Below are positions 9,066 through 17,432 of a DNA stretch of 64,000 nucleotides, piece by piece. Origin of the DNA: Novosphingobium profundi (GTDB taxonomy: Bacteria > Pseudomonadota > Alphaproteobacteria > Sphingomonadales > Sphingomonadaceae); assembly GCF_020524485.1 (NCBI RefSeq), contig NZ_JAIVLF010000001.1, positions 496,001-560,000 on the forward strand, read 5' to 3'. A program made the translations under genes and the position numbers. Positions within the stretch are counted from its first letter, which is position 1. Each line of letters starts with the position of its first letter. A model generated the notes under the pieces. The model made no database searches and was not told the origin of the DNA. It saw only the letters and a program-made list of their open reading frames with translations.

Positions 9066-9385
9066 AGTTCCTCTGGATCATCGTCCTGGCCGCGATTGCC
9101 TGGCGCATGATTCTCGGGCGCTGGCCCTGGCAGACGCTGGGGATCAGCCATTGGCCCGACAGCCCGCCCAAGCGGCGCACGTTCGCGCAGCGGCAGGCTC
9201 AGGAACTGCTGGGCCTGAAGGACGGGGCCAGCCGCAAGCAGATCCTGGAGGCGCATCGCCGTCACGTTGTCCTGGTCCACCCTGATCGCGGTGGCTCGAG
9301 CGAAGAGGTTCACGCCGCCAATGCCGCGCGCGACACGTTGCTGGCCGCGCTCGGCGACACGGGGGCGGAGGACACGGAGCGCTGA
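9062..9385 (+). CDS. membrane-anchored J-domain protein
   Basis: A 107-residue protein with an N-terminal hydrophobic helix (about 2-18) and a C-terminal J domain. The HPD tripeptide that stimulates DnaK-type chaperones is at 73-75. QELLGL...SRKQILEAHRRHVVLVHPDRGG gives helices II and III. There are no G/F or zinc regions, so it is a minimal type III J protein with the domain on the cytoplasmic side. Its ATGA overlap with mipZ means the two are co-translated. A chaperone role at the membrane is family knowledge; a link to division-site control is inference. Confidence 0.82.
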   Translation: MKFLWIIVLAAIAWRMILGRWPWQTLGISHWPDSPPKRRTFAQRQAQELLGLKDGASRKQILEAHRRHVVLVHPDRGGSSEEVHAANAARDTLLAALGDTGAEDTER

Positions 9386-9387
9386 CC

Positions 9388-10845
9388 ATGGCGCCTACCC
9401 CTGGGCCGCTCCACCCGCGCGGGGGGCATGTCTTCGACACCTCGCTCCTGCGCGCTTACGACGTGCGCGGTATATATGGCGCGACCTTGTTCGAGGCCGA
9501 TGCCTACGCTCTCGGGCGCAGTGTCGGCTCTGTCATGCGACGTGGATCTCTTGTCGAGACCCCGAAGGTGGTCGTCGGCCGGGATGGCCGTCTCAGTTCA
9601 CCGCAACTCGAGCAGGCTCTTGTCGAGGGCCTTTGCGAGAGCGGCATCGCCGTCATCCGGATCGGGCTTGCCCCCAGTCCGATGCTCTACTTTGCGGAAG
9701 CCTCACTGGAAGATGTGGAAGGCGGCATTGAGGTAACTGGCAGCCACAATCCCGCCGATCACAATGGCTTCAAGATAGTACTTGGCGGACGCCCCTTCTT
9801 CGGAGCGGACCTTGCACAGCTGGGCGGCATGGCTGCGTGCGCGGATTGGATCGACGGGGTGGGCGTCGTGGAAGAGCGTGATATCGCGCCGGACTACATC
9901 GCCGCGCTGCTTGGCGGGCTCGGCCAGGCGGACCCGGATGCGCTCTCTCGCCTGCGGGTCGCGTGGGATGTAGGCAACGGCGCTGCTGGCCCCATCGTTG
10001 AACGTCTGTGTCGGCAGTTGCCCGGAACCCACCATGTCCTGCACTCCTGTGTCGATGGACGGTTTCCCAATCACCATCCCGATCCCACTCTCCCGGAAAA
10101 CCTGACAGACCTTCAGGCGCTCGTCGCGGCGAAGAGCCTCGATTTCGGAGTTGCTTTTGATGGCGATGCGGACCGGATCGGCGTGGTCGACGGACAGGGT
10201 CGCATTGTCTGGGGGGACCAGTTGCTGGCGCTTCTGGCGCGCGACATTTTGGCGCAGAATCCTGGAAAAAGCGGCGATATACGGCCTTCGGTCGTGGGGG
10301 ATGTGAAGATGTCCGCGAGCACCTTCGCACAGATCGAGGCTGCTGGCGGTGGGCCGGTCATGGCGCCATCCGGCCATTCGCACATCAAGTCCACAATGAA
10401 GGAGACGGGGGCCATTCTGGGGGGTGAGATGAGCGGCCACCTGTTCTTTGCCGACCGTTACTTCGGGTTCGACGATGGCATCTACGCGGCCGTACGGATG
10501 ATGGCGCTGGTGGCGCAGGGCGGGCGCTCGGTCGCCGATCTGCTTGACAGCCTGCCACGCACGTTCGCGACGCCCGAGCTGCGCTTTGCCGTGCCGCCTG
10601 CGCGCCGCACGGCCGTGGTGGCCGAAGTGGGCCAACGTCTGGCGCAGGAGGGACACGACCCGGTGACGCTTGATGGTCTGCGTCTGGATGGACCCGATGG
10701 CTGGTGGCTGCTGCGCGCGTCCAACACGCAGGATATGCTGACCGCACGCGCGGAAAGCACCTCCGAAGAGGGATTGGCACGCCTTGTCGCGCAGATCGAT
10801 GCGCAACTGGCGCTGTCGGGTATCGTCCGGCCGCGCGAAGCCTGA
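9388..10845 (+). CDS. phosphoglucomutase/phosphomannomutase
   Basis: Interconverts sugar 1- and 6-phosphates (glucose or mannose), feeding nucleotide-sugar and exopolysaccharide synthesis. The 485-residue protein has the phosphoserine loop TGSHNP at 117-122 (Ser119), the metal loop DGDADR at about 258-263, the sugar-binding GEMSGH near 350, and a C-terminal phosphate-binding loop RASNTQ. It resembles the PgmG-type bifunctional enzyme of sphingan-producing Sphingomonas. It starts two bases after the J-domain gene's stop and precedes the helicase gene by 70 bases, so all four may share a transcript. Confidence 0.9.
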   Translation: MAPTPGPLHPRGGHVFDTSLLRAYDVRGIYGATLFEADAYALGRSVGSVMRRGSLVETPKVVVGRDGRLSSPQLEQALVEGLCESGIAVIRIGLAPSPMLYFAEASLEDVEGGIEVTGSHNPADHNGFKIVLGGRPFFGADLAQLGGMAACADWIDGVGVVEERDIAPDYIAALLGGLGQADPDALSRLRVAWDVGNGAAGPIVERLCRQLPGTHHVLHSCVDGRFPNHHPDPTLPENLTDLQALVAAKSLDFGVAFDGDADRIGVVDGQGRIVWGDQLLALLARDILAQNPGKSGDIRPSVVGDVKMSASTFAQIEAAGGGPVMAPSGHSHIKSTMKETGAILGGEMSGHLFFADRYFGFDDGIYAAVRMMALVAQGGRSVADLLDSLPRTFATPELRFAVPPARRTAVVAEVGQRLAQEGHDPVTLDGLRLDGPDGWWLLRASNTQDMLTARAESTSEEGLARLVAQIDAQLALSGIVRPREA

Positions 10846-10915
10846 AGACGGTGCGGGGAACCGGCCCGCGACGCAGGGATTGCACGAGATGTCAGGCGGC
10901 GGAGTAGGAAAGAGG

Positions 10916-13378
10916 ATGGCCGAGCAGGCAATACCCCCGGAGATCGCGGCGTGGTTCGAAGGCCGCGATTGGCGCGTGCGGCGCCACCAGGCCCAGATGC
11001 TCGAGGCCGCCGATGCCGGACACCACGCCCTGCTCGTCGCCGATACGGGTGCGGGCAAGACGCTCGCAGGTTTTCTGCCCACGCTTTGCGACTTCACGCC
11101 GTCACGGCTGAACGGGAATGCGCCGCCCGAAGGGCTGCACACGCTGTACATCTCGCCACTCAAGGCGCTTGCGCATGACGTTCAGCGCAACCTGATCGCC
11201 CCGATCGAGGACATGGAGCTGCCGATCCGCGTCGAGACACGCAGCGGGGATACGCCGTCGGATCGCAAGGCCCGCCAGCGCGCCCGGCCCCCGCATGTGC
11301 TGCTGACGACGCCCGAATCGCTCTCGTTGCTGCTGAGCTATCCCGAAGCGGCGGAGATGTTTGCCAGCCTGCGCCGGGTTGTGATCGACGAGGTCCATGC
11401 CTTCGCGGCGGGCAAGCGCGGCGATCTGCTGGCGCTTTCGCTGGCACGGCTCCAGGCGCTGGCGCCGGGGCTGCAGCGTGCGGCGCTTTCCGCGACGCTG
11501 GCCGAACCCGACGCCTATCGGGGCTGGCTCGCGCCCTGGGGTGACCTCGATTCGGTCGCGCTTGTCGAAGGCGAAGCGGGGGCGGCTCCACTCGTCGAGA
11601 TCCTGGTGCCCGAGGACGCGCGCATCCCCTGGAGCGGGCATGCGGCCACCTGGGCGATCCCGCAGCTCATGGAGCGGATCGCCGCGCATCGCACGACGCT
11701 GATCTTCACCAATACCCGCTTCCTTGCCGAGTATATCTTCCAGGAGCTGTGGAGCGCGAACGAGGACACGCTGCCCATCGGCATCCACCATGGCTCGCTG
11801 TCCAAGGAGGCGCGGCGCAAGGTGGAAGGGGCCATGGCGCGGGGCGAACTGCGCGCGCTGGTCTGCACCGCCAGTCTCGATCTCGGCATCGACTGGGGCG
11901 ATATCGACCTTGTCGTGCAGATGGGTGCACCTAAGGGTTCCTCGCGGCTTCTGCAGCGGATTGGGCGCGCGAACCACCGGCTTGACAGTCCCAGCAAGGC
12001 GCTGCTGGTGCCGGGAAACCGCTTCGAATTTCTCGAGGCCTTTGCGGCCCAGGAGGCGGTGCGCGCGGGGCAGCGTGATGGCGAGGGTTTCCGGCCGGGC
12101 GGGCTCGATGTGCTGGCCCAGCATGTCATGGGCCGGGCCTGCGCGGGGCCGTTCACCGAGGCCGAAGTGCTCGACGAAGTGCGCTCCAGCGCGGCCTATG
12201 CCTGGGTGGACGCGGCCGTCCTGCAGCGCGTGCTCGAATTTGTGGCGACCGGGGGCTACGCGCTGCGGGCCTACGACCGCTTCCGGCGCATTGTGCAGGA
12301 CCGCGATGGGCTCTGGCGCCTCACCCACCCCGAGCATGCCGCGCGCCATCGCCTGAATGCGGGCATTATCGTCGATTCCGAGATGCTTGAGGTGCGCTTT
12401 CGCAACGGGCGCTCTCTGGGCAAAGTCGAGGAAGGTTTCGGGGCGAGCCTGGAGCCGGGCGATACCTTCCGCTTTGCCGGGCTCGATCTTGAGGTCGAAT
12501 CGCTCAAGGACCTCGATCTCATTGTGCGCGCGGCGAAACGCTCGGCGACGATCCCCAGTTACATGGGCCAGCGCATGCCGATCTCGACGCATTTGGCCGG
12601 ACGTGTCCAGGCGATGTTGGCCGATCGTGCAGGGTGGGCTCGCTTTCCCGATGATGTGCGCGAATGGTTGGAGGTGCAGGACTGGCGTTCGCACCTGCCT
12701 GCGCCCGGGCGGCTCCTGGTCGAGAGCTTTCCGCACCGTGATCTGGCCTACACCGCGTTCTATACTTTCGAGGGCTGGAACGCGAACCAGTCGTTGGGGA
12801 TGCTGATTACCCGGCGCATGGAGGACAGGGGGCTTGGGCCGCTGGGTTTCGTGGCGACCGACTATACGCTGATTGTGTGGAGCCTGAAGGCGGTGGCAGA
12901 GCCCGCCGCGCTGCTTTCACCCGACATCCTGACTCATGAATTCGTCGACTGGGTGCAGCAGAGCTACCTTCTGCGTCGGGCCTTTCGGGAGGTGGCGGTC
13001 ATCTCCGGCCTGGTCGAGCGCCAGCAGCCGGGAAAGCGCAAGTCGGGACGGCAGGTCACGTTCTCCACCGACCTCATCTACGACGTGCTCTCGAAGTACG
13101 AGCCCGATCACGTGTTGATCGAGGCGGCCTGGGCCGATGCGCGCGCGCGTCTGACGGACGTGGCGCGGGTGGGGGACCTGCTGGAACGTGCGGCGCGGGA
13201 AATCGACCATGTCCATCTGGAGCGAATCAGCCCGCTGGCGGTGCCGGCGCTGTCCATGATCGGACGCGAGAACCTGCCCACGGGAGCCGCCGAGGACGAT
13301 CTCCTGTTCGAGGCGGAGACGCTGGCGGGGCTTGCCATGCAGGTGGAGCCAGCCGCAGACGATCCCGAGATACTGTGA
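10916..13378 (+). CDS. Lhr-type DEXH helicase (ligase-associated family)
   Basis: An 820-residue superfamily 2 helicase. Walker A (DTGAGKT) lies at about 43-49, the DEVH box follows VIDEVHAFA, and motif VI QRIGRANHR closes the second RecA domain. After that come the winged-helix and beta-rich regions typical of Lhr-core proteins. The size fits the group annotated as ligase-associated DNA damage response helicases, which usually sit beside a DNA ligase and a nuclease; neither is adjacent here. The start at 10916 has AGGA six bases upstream; an ATG at 10889 is possible. The role is probably DNA repair. Confidence 0.85.
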   Translation: MAEQAIPPEIAAWFEGRDWRVRRHQAQMLEAADAGHHALLVADTGAGKTLAGFLPTLCDFTPSRLNGNAPPEGLHTLYISPLKALAHDVQRNLIAPIEDMELPIRVETRSGDTPSDRKARQRARPPHVLLTTPESLSLLLSYPEAAEMFASLRRVVIDEVHAFAAGKRGDLLALSLARLQALAPGLQRAALSATLAEPDAYRGWLAPWGDLDSVALVEGEAGAAPLVEILVPEDARIPWSGHAATWAIPQLMERIAAHRTTLIFTNTRFLAEYIFQELWSANEDTLPIGIHHGSLSKEARRKVEGAMARGELRALVCTASLDLGIDWGDIDLVVQMGAPKGSSRLLQRIGRANHRLDSPSKALLVPGNRFEFLEAFAAQEAVRAGQRDGEGFRPGGLDVLAQHVMGRACAGPFTEAEVLDEVRSSAAYAWVDAAVLQRVLEFVATGGYALRAYDRFRRIVQDRDGLWRLTHPEHAARHRLNAGIIVDSEMLEVRFRNGRSLGKVEEGFGASLEPGDTFRFAGLDLEVESLKDLDLIVRAAKRSATIPSYMGQRMPISTHLAGRVQAMLADRAGWARFPDDVREWLEVQDWRSHLPAPGRLLVESFPHRDLAYTAFYTFEGWNANQSLGMLITRRMEDRGLGPLGFVATDYTLIVWSLKAVAEPAALLSPDILTHEFVDWVQQSYLLRRAFREVAVISGLVERQQPGKRKSGRQVTFSTDLIYDVLSKYEPDHVLIEAAWADARARLTDVARVGDLLERAAREIDHVHLERISPLAVPALSMIGRENLPTGAAEDDLLFEAETLAGLAMQVEPAADDPEIL

Positions 13379-13403
13379 GCGCGCTGTATCGGGTGCAGAC
13401 ATG

Positions 13404-13430
13404 AAAAAGGGGCGGATCGCTCCGCCCCTT
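13404..13430 (-). terminator. terminator after exbD, facing the helicase gene
   Basis: A 10-bp perfect stem AAGGGGCGGA/TCCGCCCCTT with loop TCGC. The A-run at 13404-13408 gives the U-tract for transcripts coming from the exbD side. It sits in the convergent gap and may stop both transcripts. Confidence 0.8.
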
Positions 13431-13465
13431 GATCTGTGCTCGCAAGAGCTCGGTATCGTGTCAGC

Positions 13466-13900
13466 TTACTTGCTGAATTCGGCGAACTGTTCGTTGCCGA
13501 CGAAACCGAACTTCGAGACGTTCGATCCCTTGATGATCTGCAGCACGTTGGCCGACAGCTCGTAGCTGGCGTTCGGCTCGGGCTGGAACTGAAGTTCCGG
13601 CTCGACTTCGTACTGAAGCGACTGCTGAAGCAGGTTCAAGAGGCCGGGGCCGTCCACCGGGGTGCCGTTCCACAGGATCTCGTCGTTCACGGTAAGAACG
13701 ACCTTGTTGCGGATCGGATCGACCGGCGGCGGATCATTCGGCGTCTGCGAATTGACCGGCAGGTCGATGTTGATCGCGTGGGTCGCGACCGGGATGGACA
13801 TGATGAACATGATGAGGAGGCAGAGCATGACGTCGATGAGCGGCGTCGTGTTCATCTCCATCATCGGCGCGCCGTCTTCCTTGCCGCCTGACATAGCCAT
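13466..13900 (-). CDS. exbD: ExbD-type biopolymer transport protein (second copy)
   Basis: A 144-residue inner-membrane protein with the ExbD pattern: short cytoplasmic start, MNTTPLIDVMLCLLIMFI with the proton-linked Asp in the single transmembrane helix (about 16-38), then a periplasmic domain. It works with ExbB and TonB to transmit proton-motive force to outer-membrane receptors. AGGAGA lies 8 bases before the ATG. It follows another exbD by 29 bases. The two copies differ in the periplasmic domain, suggesting a mixed ExbD assembly. Confidence 0.9.
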   Translation of the reverse strand: MAMSGGKEDGAPMMEMNTTPLIDVMLCLLIMFIMSIPVATHAINIDLPVNSQTPNDPPPVDPIRNKVVLTVNDEILWNGTPVDGPGLLNLLQQSLQYEVEPELQFQPEPNASYELSANVLQIIKGSNVSKFGFVGNEQFAEFSK

Positions 13901-13929
13901 GAGGGTGTTCTCCTGTTCTTGCCGGGGGC

Positions 13930-14460
13930 TTAGTTCGGGTCGATCGGGTTGGTGATGAAGCCAACCGTCGGGTAGCCCGAAATCTGCACGTTGTAGATCG
14001 TGCCGGCCACGCAGCGCCACGGGGCTTCCACGTCGCCGCGGATGTGCACCTGGGGCACCAGGTCCGGGTTCGACATGAGGGCCTCGGGGCCGCCCGCACG
14101 CTTGACGATGCCGTCAAGGCGCTTGAAGGCGCGGTCACGAAGTTCCTCGGCCGAGACCGGGGTGATGTTGTTGAAGTAAACGCGGCACTCACCGTTGCGC
14201 GATGCGCCTTCGTAGCCCGGTTCACCTGCACTGCGGCCGCCGTCATCGGTCGTCGACACGGTCAGGAGAAGGTTTTCGACCTTGTCCTTCGATTCGACGG
14301 CCTCGATCACCGGGATACGCAGCTTTTCGATCGTCTGGATCGCGACCGGAACCGCGATCAGGAAGATGATCAGAAGCACCAGCATGACGTCGACGAGCGG
14401 CGTCGTGTTGATGTCGGACATCGGTGTCTCAGCACCGCCTCCGCCCGAAGATATCGCCAT
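13930..14460 (-). CDS. exbD: ExbD-type biopolymer transport protein (first copy)
   Basis: A 176-residue ExbD homologue: MSDINTTPLVDVMLVLLIIFLI spans the signature and the membrane helix with its essential Asp. The longer periplasmic domain contains two cysteines (GECRVYF and PWRCVAG) that could form a disulphide. It lies downstream of exbB after a gap containing a hairpin, and upstream of a second exbD. Role as in the TonB energy-transducing complex. Confidence 0.9.
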   Translation of the reverse strand: MAISSGGGGAETPMSDINTTPLVDVMLVLLIIFLIAVPVAIQTIEKLRIPVIEAVESKDKVENLLLTVSTTDDGGRSAGEPGYEGASRNGECRVYFNNITPVSAEELRDRAFKRLDGIVKRAGGPEALMSNPDLVPQVHIRGDVEAPWRCVAGTIYNVQISGYPTVGFITNPIDPN

Positions 14461-14550
14461 AGTCTTATCCTAATCCTTGCGTTGCCTTGGGGAAGGCGAC
14501 GATCAGCGCATGCATAGTACTGCCGCCGCCTTTGGGTCCCCGGAGGTTGC

Positions 14551-14571
14551 GGGACCGGCGAGGCCGGTCCC
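14551..14571 (-). other. hairpin between exbB and exbD
   Basis: A perfect 9-bp stem GGGACCGGC/GCCGGTCCC with loop GAG lies just after the exbB stop. No U-run follows, so it is more likely an mRNA processing or stabilising structure, raising exbB over the exbD genes, than a terminator. Confidence 0.55.
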
Positions 14572-14586
14572 GGAAGCCCGGACTGA

Positions 14587-15360
14587 TTACGACTTGGCCG
14601 GAGCCGGCTTGGCCGGAGCAGCCGCCGGCTTCTTGGCAGCCGAAGCGGTCGAGGTGATCGGCTTAACGGCACCCTTCGAGGTGATGTAGGCAAGGACGTC
14701 GCTCGAGAAGCCGGTCAGCAGCTCGGCGATGCGCTTGTTGCGAGCCTGGAGGTAGTTGTAGGCAAGCACGGCCGGAACGGCGACGAGCAGGCCGAGTGCG
14801 GTCATGATGAGAGCTTCACCGACCGGGCCGGCGACCTTGTCGATCGAGGCCGAACCGGCGAGACCGATGGCGATCAGGGCGCGGTAGATGCCGACAACGG
14901 TACCGAACAGACCGATGAACGGAGCGGTTGCACCGACGGTGGCGAGGAACGGAAGACCACCGGCGAGGCGGGCGTTGATCGACGCTTCCGAGCGGGCGAG
15001 CGAAGCGTGCAGCCAGTCGTGGGCTTCGAGTTCGTCGGTCATCTTGGCGTGCTGCTCTTCAGCAACGATGCCGTCGTCGACGAGCTGGCGCCATGCGCTG
15101 TTCTTCTCGAGCTTGGTGGCGCCGTCCTTGATGGTCGGGGCCTTCCAGAACGAGCCGCCAACGGCCTTGTACTGGCGGAAGATCTTCGACTGCTCGAACC
15201 ACTTGGTGAACAGGATGTAGAACGAACCGAACGACATGATGCCGAGGATCACGACGGTGGCGTAGGCGATGAAACCGCCCTGTTCGAGGGCTTCGGCAAA
15301 GCCGAACTTGTTCTGCGGCGCGGCTTCGCCGGCGGCGGCAAGGATATCAACGATAAGCAT
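14587..15360 (-). CDS. exbB: ExbB-type MotA/TolQ proton channel protein
   Basis: A 257-residue membrane protein with three transmembrane stretches: about 32-52, then 145-170 (GGLPFLATVGATAPFIGLFGTVVGIYRAL, the ExbB/TolQ signature) and 185-210. It forms the proton channel of the TonB system together with ExbD. The C-terminus is a long Ala/Pro/Lys tail. GAGAGG stands before the start. It is the second gene after tonB on the same strand, with 75 bases between. Confidence 0.92.
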   Translation of the reverse strand: MLIVDILAAAGEAAPQNKFGFAEALEQGGFIAYATVVILGIMSFGSFYILFTKWFEQSKIFRQYKAVGGSFWKAPTIKDGATKLEKNSAWRQLVDDGIVAEEQHAKMTDELEAHDWLHASLARSEASINARLAGGLPFLATVGATAPFIGLFGTVVGIYRALIAIGLAGSASIDKVAGPVGEALIMTALGLLVAVPAVLAYNYLQARNKRIAELLTGFSSDVLAYITSKGAVKPITSTASAAKKPAAAPAKPAPAKS

Positions 15361-15435
15361 GCGAATTACCTCTCAAGAAGAATGCAGGATTATAGGGCCG
15401 TCTCACGCAGAGGGCGGGGCCCTGTATCAATGGGC

Positions 15436-16107
15436 TTAGTTGAGCTGGTAGACGATCGTGGTCGAGTAGCTGCTCGAGATCGGGTTGCCGGCGGCATTGA
15501 GAGCCGGCTCGAAGCGTGCGTAACGCTCCATGCCCTCGCAAGCTGCCTCGTCCAGATCCGGGCTACCGCTCGAACTGGTGACCTGGCAGCTGCCGGCGCG
15601 ACCTTCGGTCGTCACCGTCACGCGAACACCCACGCGACCTTCACGACCCTCACGCGCGGCGCGGCTCGGGTAGTTGCGCTGGATCTGCGAGGCCCAGCGA
15701 CCCGCGTTCTTCGTCGAGGCACCACGTGCCTTCGAAGGAGCCGGGGGAGCAGGCGGTGCCGGCGGTGCCGGCGGCGCAGCCGTGGTGATCACGGCGGGCG
15801 GTGCAGGCGGCGCGGTGATCACGGTCTGAACCGGCGGCGGAGCCGGCGCGATGTTGATCGGCGGCGGCGGCGCCACGATGGGCGGCGGCGGCGTATCCGG
15901 CTGCGGTTCGGGAGGCGGCGGCGGGGGCTCTTCCTCCTTCGGGGGTTCTTCCTTGATATCCACGGTGGTCACTTTGCTGATGACCTTCTTAGTTGCCTCA
16001 TAGGCAAGGCCCGAGATCAGCGCATAGCCGATGAACACATGGATCAAGGCGACGATGACAATAGTGGTAAGTTTACTACCACTCATTTGCTGGTCAGCGT
16101 AAGCCAT
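15436..16107 (-). CDS. tonB: TonB energy transducer
   Basis: A 223-residue protein with the TonB layout: one N-terminal membrane anchor (about 13-35), a Pro/Glu-rich periplasm-spanning linker with stretches of PP repeats (about 50-125), and a C-terminal domain (from RNYPSRAAREGREGRVGV) that contacts the TonB box of outer-membrane receptors. It heads the tonB-exbB-exbD-exbD set. Regulation may come from the 361-base divergent gap upstream; I see no clear Fur box there. Confidence 0.92.
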   Translation of the reverse strand: MAYADQQMSGSKLTTIVIVALIHVFIGYALISGLAYEATKKVISKVTTVDIKEEPPKEEEPPPPPPEPQPDTPPPPIVAPPPPINIAPAPPPVQTVITAPPAPPAVITTAAPPAPPAPPAPPAPSKARGASTKNAGRWASQIQRNYPSRAAREGREGRVGVRVTVTTEGRAGSCQVTSSSGSPDLDEAACEGMERYARFEPALNAAGNPISSSYSTTIVYQLN

Positions 16108-16468
16108 TCAGACGCATCACTCCATTACCAAGCCCCGGTCATGCACGAAAAAGCACATGTCCAAGGGCGCCGATGGCCCTCGCTGCACGCGAAGCCCATG
16201 ACGAAATTCGAAATTACCCACCCTGACGGCTGACAGTCCACCTCGCGATTGTCACGCAACAGCAAGGCTTACCGCGGAGCATGTTTGTTTTATCGCCCCG
16301 TTTTGCAGTTTTCTTAGCGTTGAAGGTGCCCCTGCGCAACGCCCAATCGCAGAGCGTGGGGTTAACCTCCAATTAAGCTGCATTACCCGCATGGTGCATC
16401 GTGAGATGGATTGCCGCAAGGCTTTTCACGTCTCATAAGATTGCGATTTTGTTACGGAGTCTGATTTC
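16108..16468. other. divergent intergenic region, tonB and a secreted protein
   Basis: No gene is visible. The region must contain both promoters. The one firm motif is a perfect TTAA-N7-TTAA at 16362-16376. A fragment at about 16160-16180 (AAGGGCGCCGATGGCCCTCG) faintly recalls the right arm of the structured repeat but lacks the rest of it. Confidence 0.5.
16362..16376. promoter_or_regulatory. CtrA-box match TTAA-N7-TTAA
   Basis: TTAA (16362-16365), seven bases, TTAA (16373-16376) is an exact match to the consensus of CtrA, the alphaproteobacterial cell-cycle regulator. It lies 93 bases before the ATG at 16469 and 255 bases before tonB. I found no other exact match in the intergenic regions I scanned by eye. 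Confidence 0.5.
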
Positions 16469-17314
16469 ATGCCTGCTGTGCGACGCCCTTTTACGATGGG
16501 TCTGGCCGCTTTGAGTTTCGTTTTTCAGGCTGGGCCCGCACTTGCGGCTAACCCGCAGTCTCCGGGCGCGGACGTGACCTTTGCGGACCTCGCCGATCTG
16601 GCCGATTCGGCCCCCATGGTGATCGAGGCACAGGTGACCCGGATGACCCGTCTCGGGGCCGAAAGGGCGCCGGGTCTGGCTCCGGGAATCGGACGATTCT
16701 ATGTCGAGGCGGACACCCGCGCCTTGCTCATCGGCAATTCGCCGATTGGCGAATCGTTGCGCTATCTTGTCGACATGCCCCTCGATTCCCGCGGCAAGGG
16801 TGAGGACCTGAAGGACCAGATGGTCATTCTCTTTGCACGCGCGGTGCCCGGGCGTTCGGGCGAGGTCCAGCTGATCGAGCCGGATTCCCAGCTCCTGTTC
16901 ACGCCGGCGCTCGACGCGAAGCTGCGTGGCCTGCTGCGTGAGACGGTTGCACCCGATGCGCCAGGGGAGATCACCGGCGTGCGCGAACTTCTTTATGTGC
17001 CGGGGACGCTGGCCGGGCAGGGGGAGACCCAGATCTTCTTGAATACCAAGGACGGTTCGGCCGCCTCGATCACGGTGCGCCATGAACCGGGCAAGCCGGT
17101 TGCCTGGGGCGCCTCGTTCTCCGAACTGGTGGCCGATGTGACCCATCCGCCCGCACCCGAGACGCTGGAATGGTATCGCCTGGCCTGCGCGCTGCCGGAG
17201 TATCCGCCGCAGGGGGCCAATATCTCGCAGGGGTATGACGCCAAGCGGCAGGCGCAGGATGATTACCGTGCGGTGCGCCGCCAGCTCGGGCCGTGCACGC
17301 GCAACCGCTCATGA
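16469..17314 (+). CDS. secreted protein of unknown function
   Basis: The 281-residue product begins with a signal peptide (hydrophobic about 10-26, likely cleavage at ALAANP). The mature protein has alternating strands such as APMVIEAQVTRM and LRYLVDMPLDSRGKGEDLKDQMVILFA, suggesting a beta-sandwich. Two cysteines near the C-terminus (YRLACALP and LGPCTRN) may pair. I do not recognise a family. It stands alone, 118 bases before hom, with a CtrA-box match upstream, so cell-cycle control is possible. Confidence 0.65.
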   Translation: MPAVRRPFTMGLAALSFVFQAGPALAANPQSPGADVTFADLADLADSAPMVIEAQVTRMTRLGAERAPGLAPGIGRFYVEADTRALLIGNSPIGESLRYLVDMPLDSRGKGEDLKDQMVILFARAVPGRSGEVQLIEPDSQLLFTPALDAKLRGLLRETVAPDAPGEITGVRELLYVPGTLAGQGETQIFLNTKDGSAASITVRHEPGKPVAWGASFSELVADVTHPPAPETLEWYRLACALPEYPPQGANISQGYDAKRQAQDDYRAVRRQLGPCTRNRS

Positions 17315-17432
17315 TGCTGGGCTCCTTGGCCGCGAGCGAAGGTCGGTCTGCGGGCAAAGGGCAGGGCACGTGCGCAAGGTGCTGGAAAATCGCGTGCAGC
17401 TGTCCTAGGGCCCGGGGCCGAAAGGGGACCCG

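Noticed and set aside
16155..16185. Fourth copy of the structured repeat
   Set aside because: Only one arm-like fragment matches; the core, left arm and outer ends are missing, and it lies between divergent genes.
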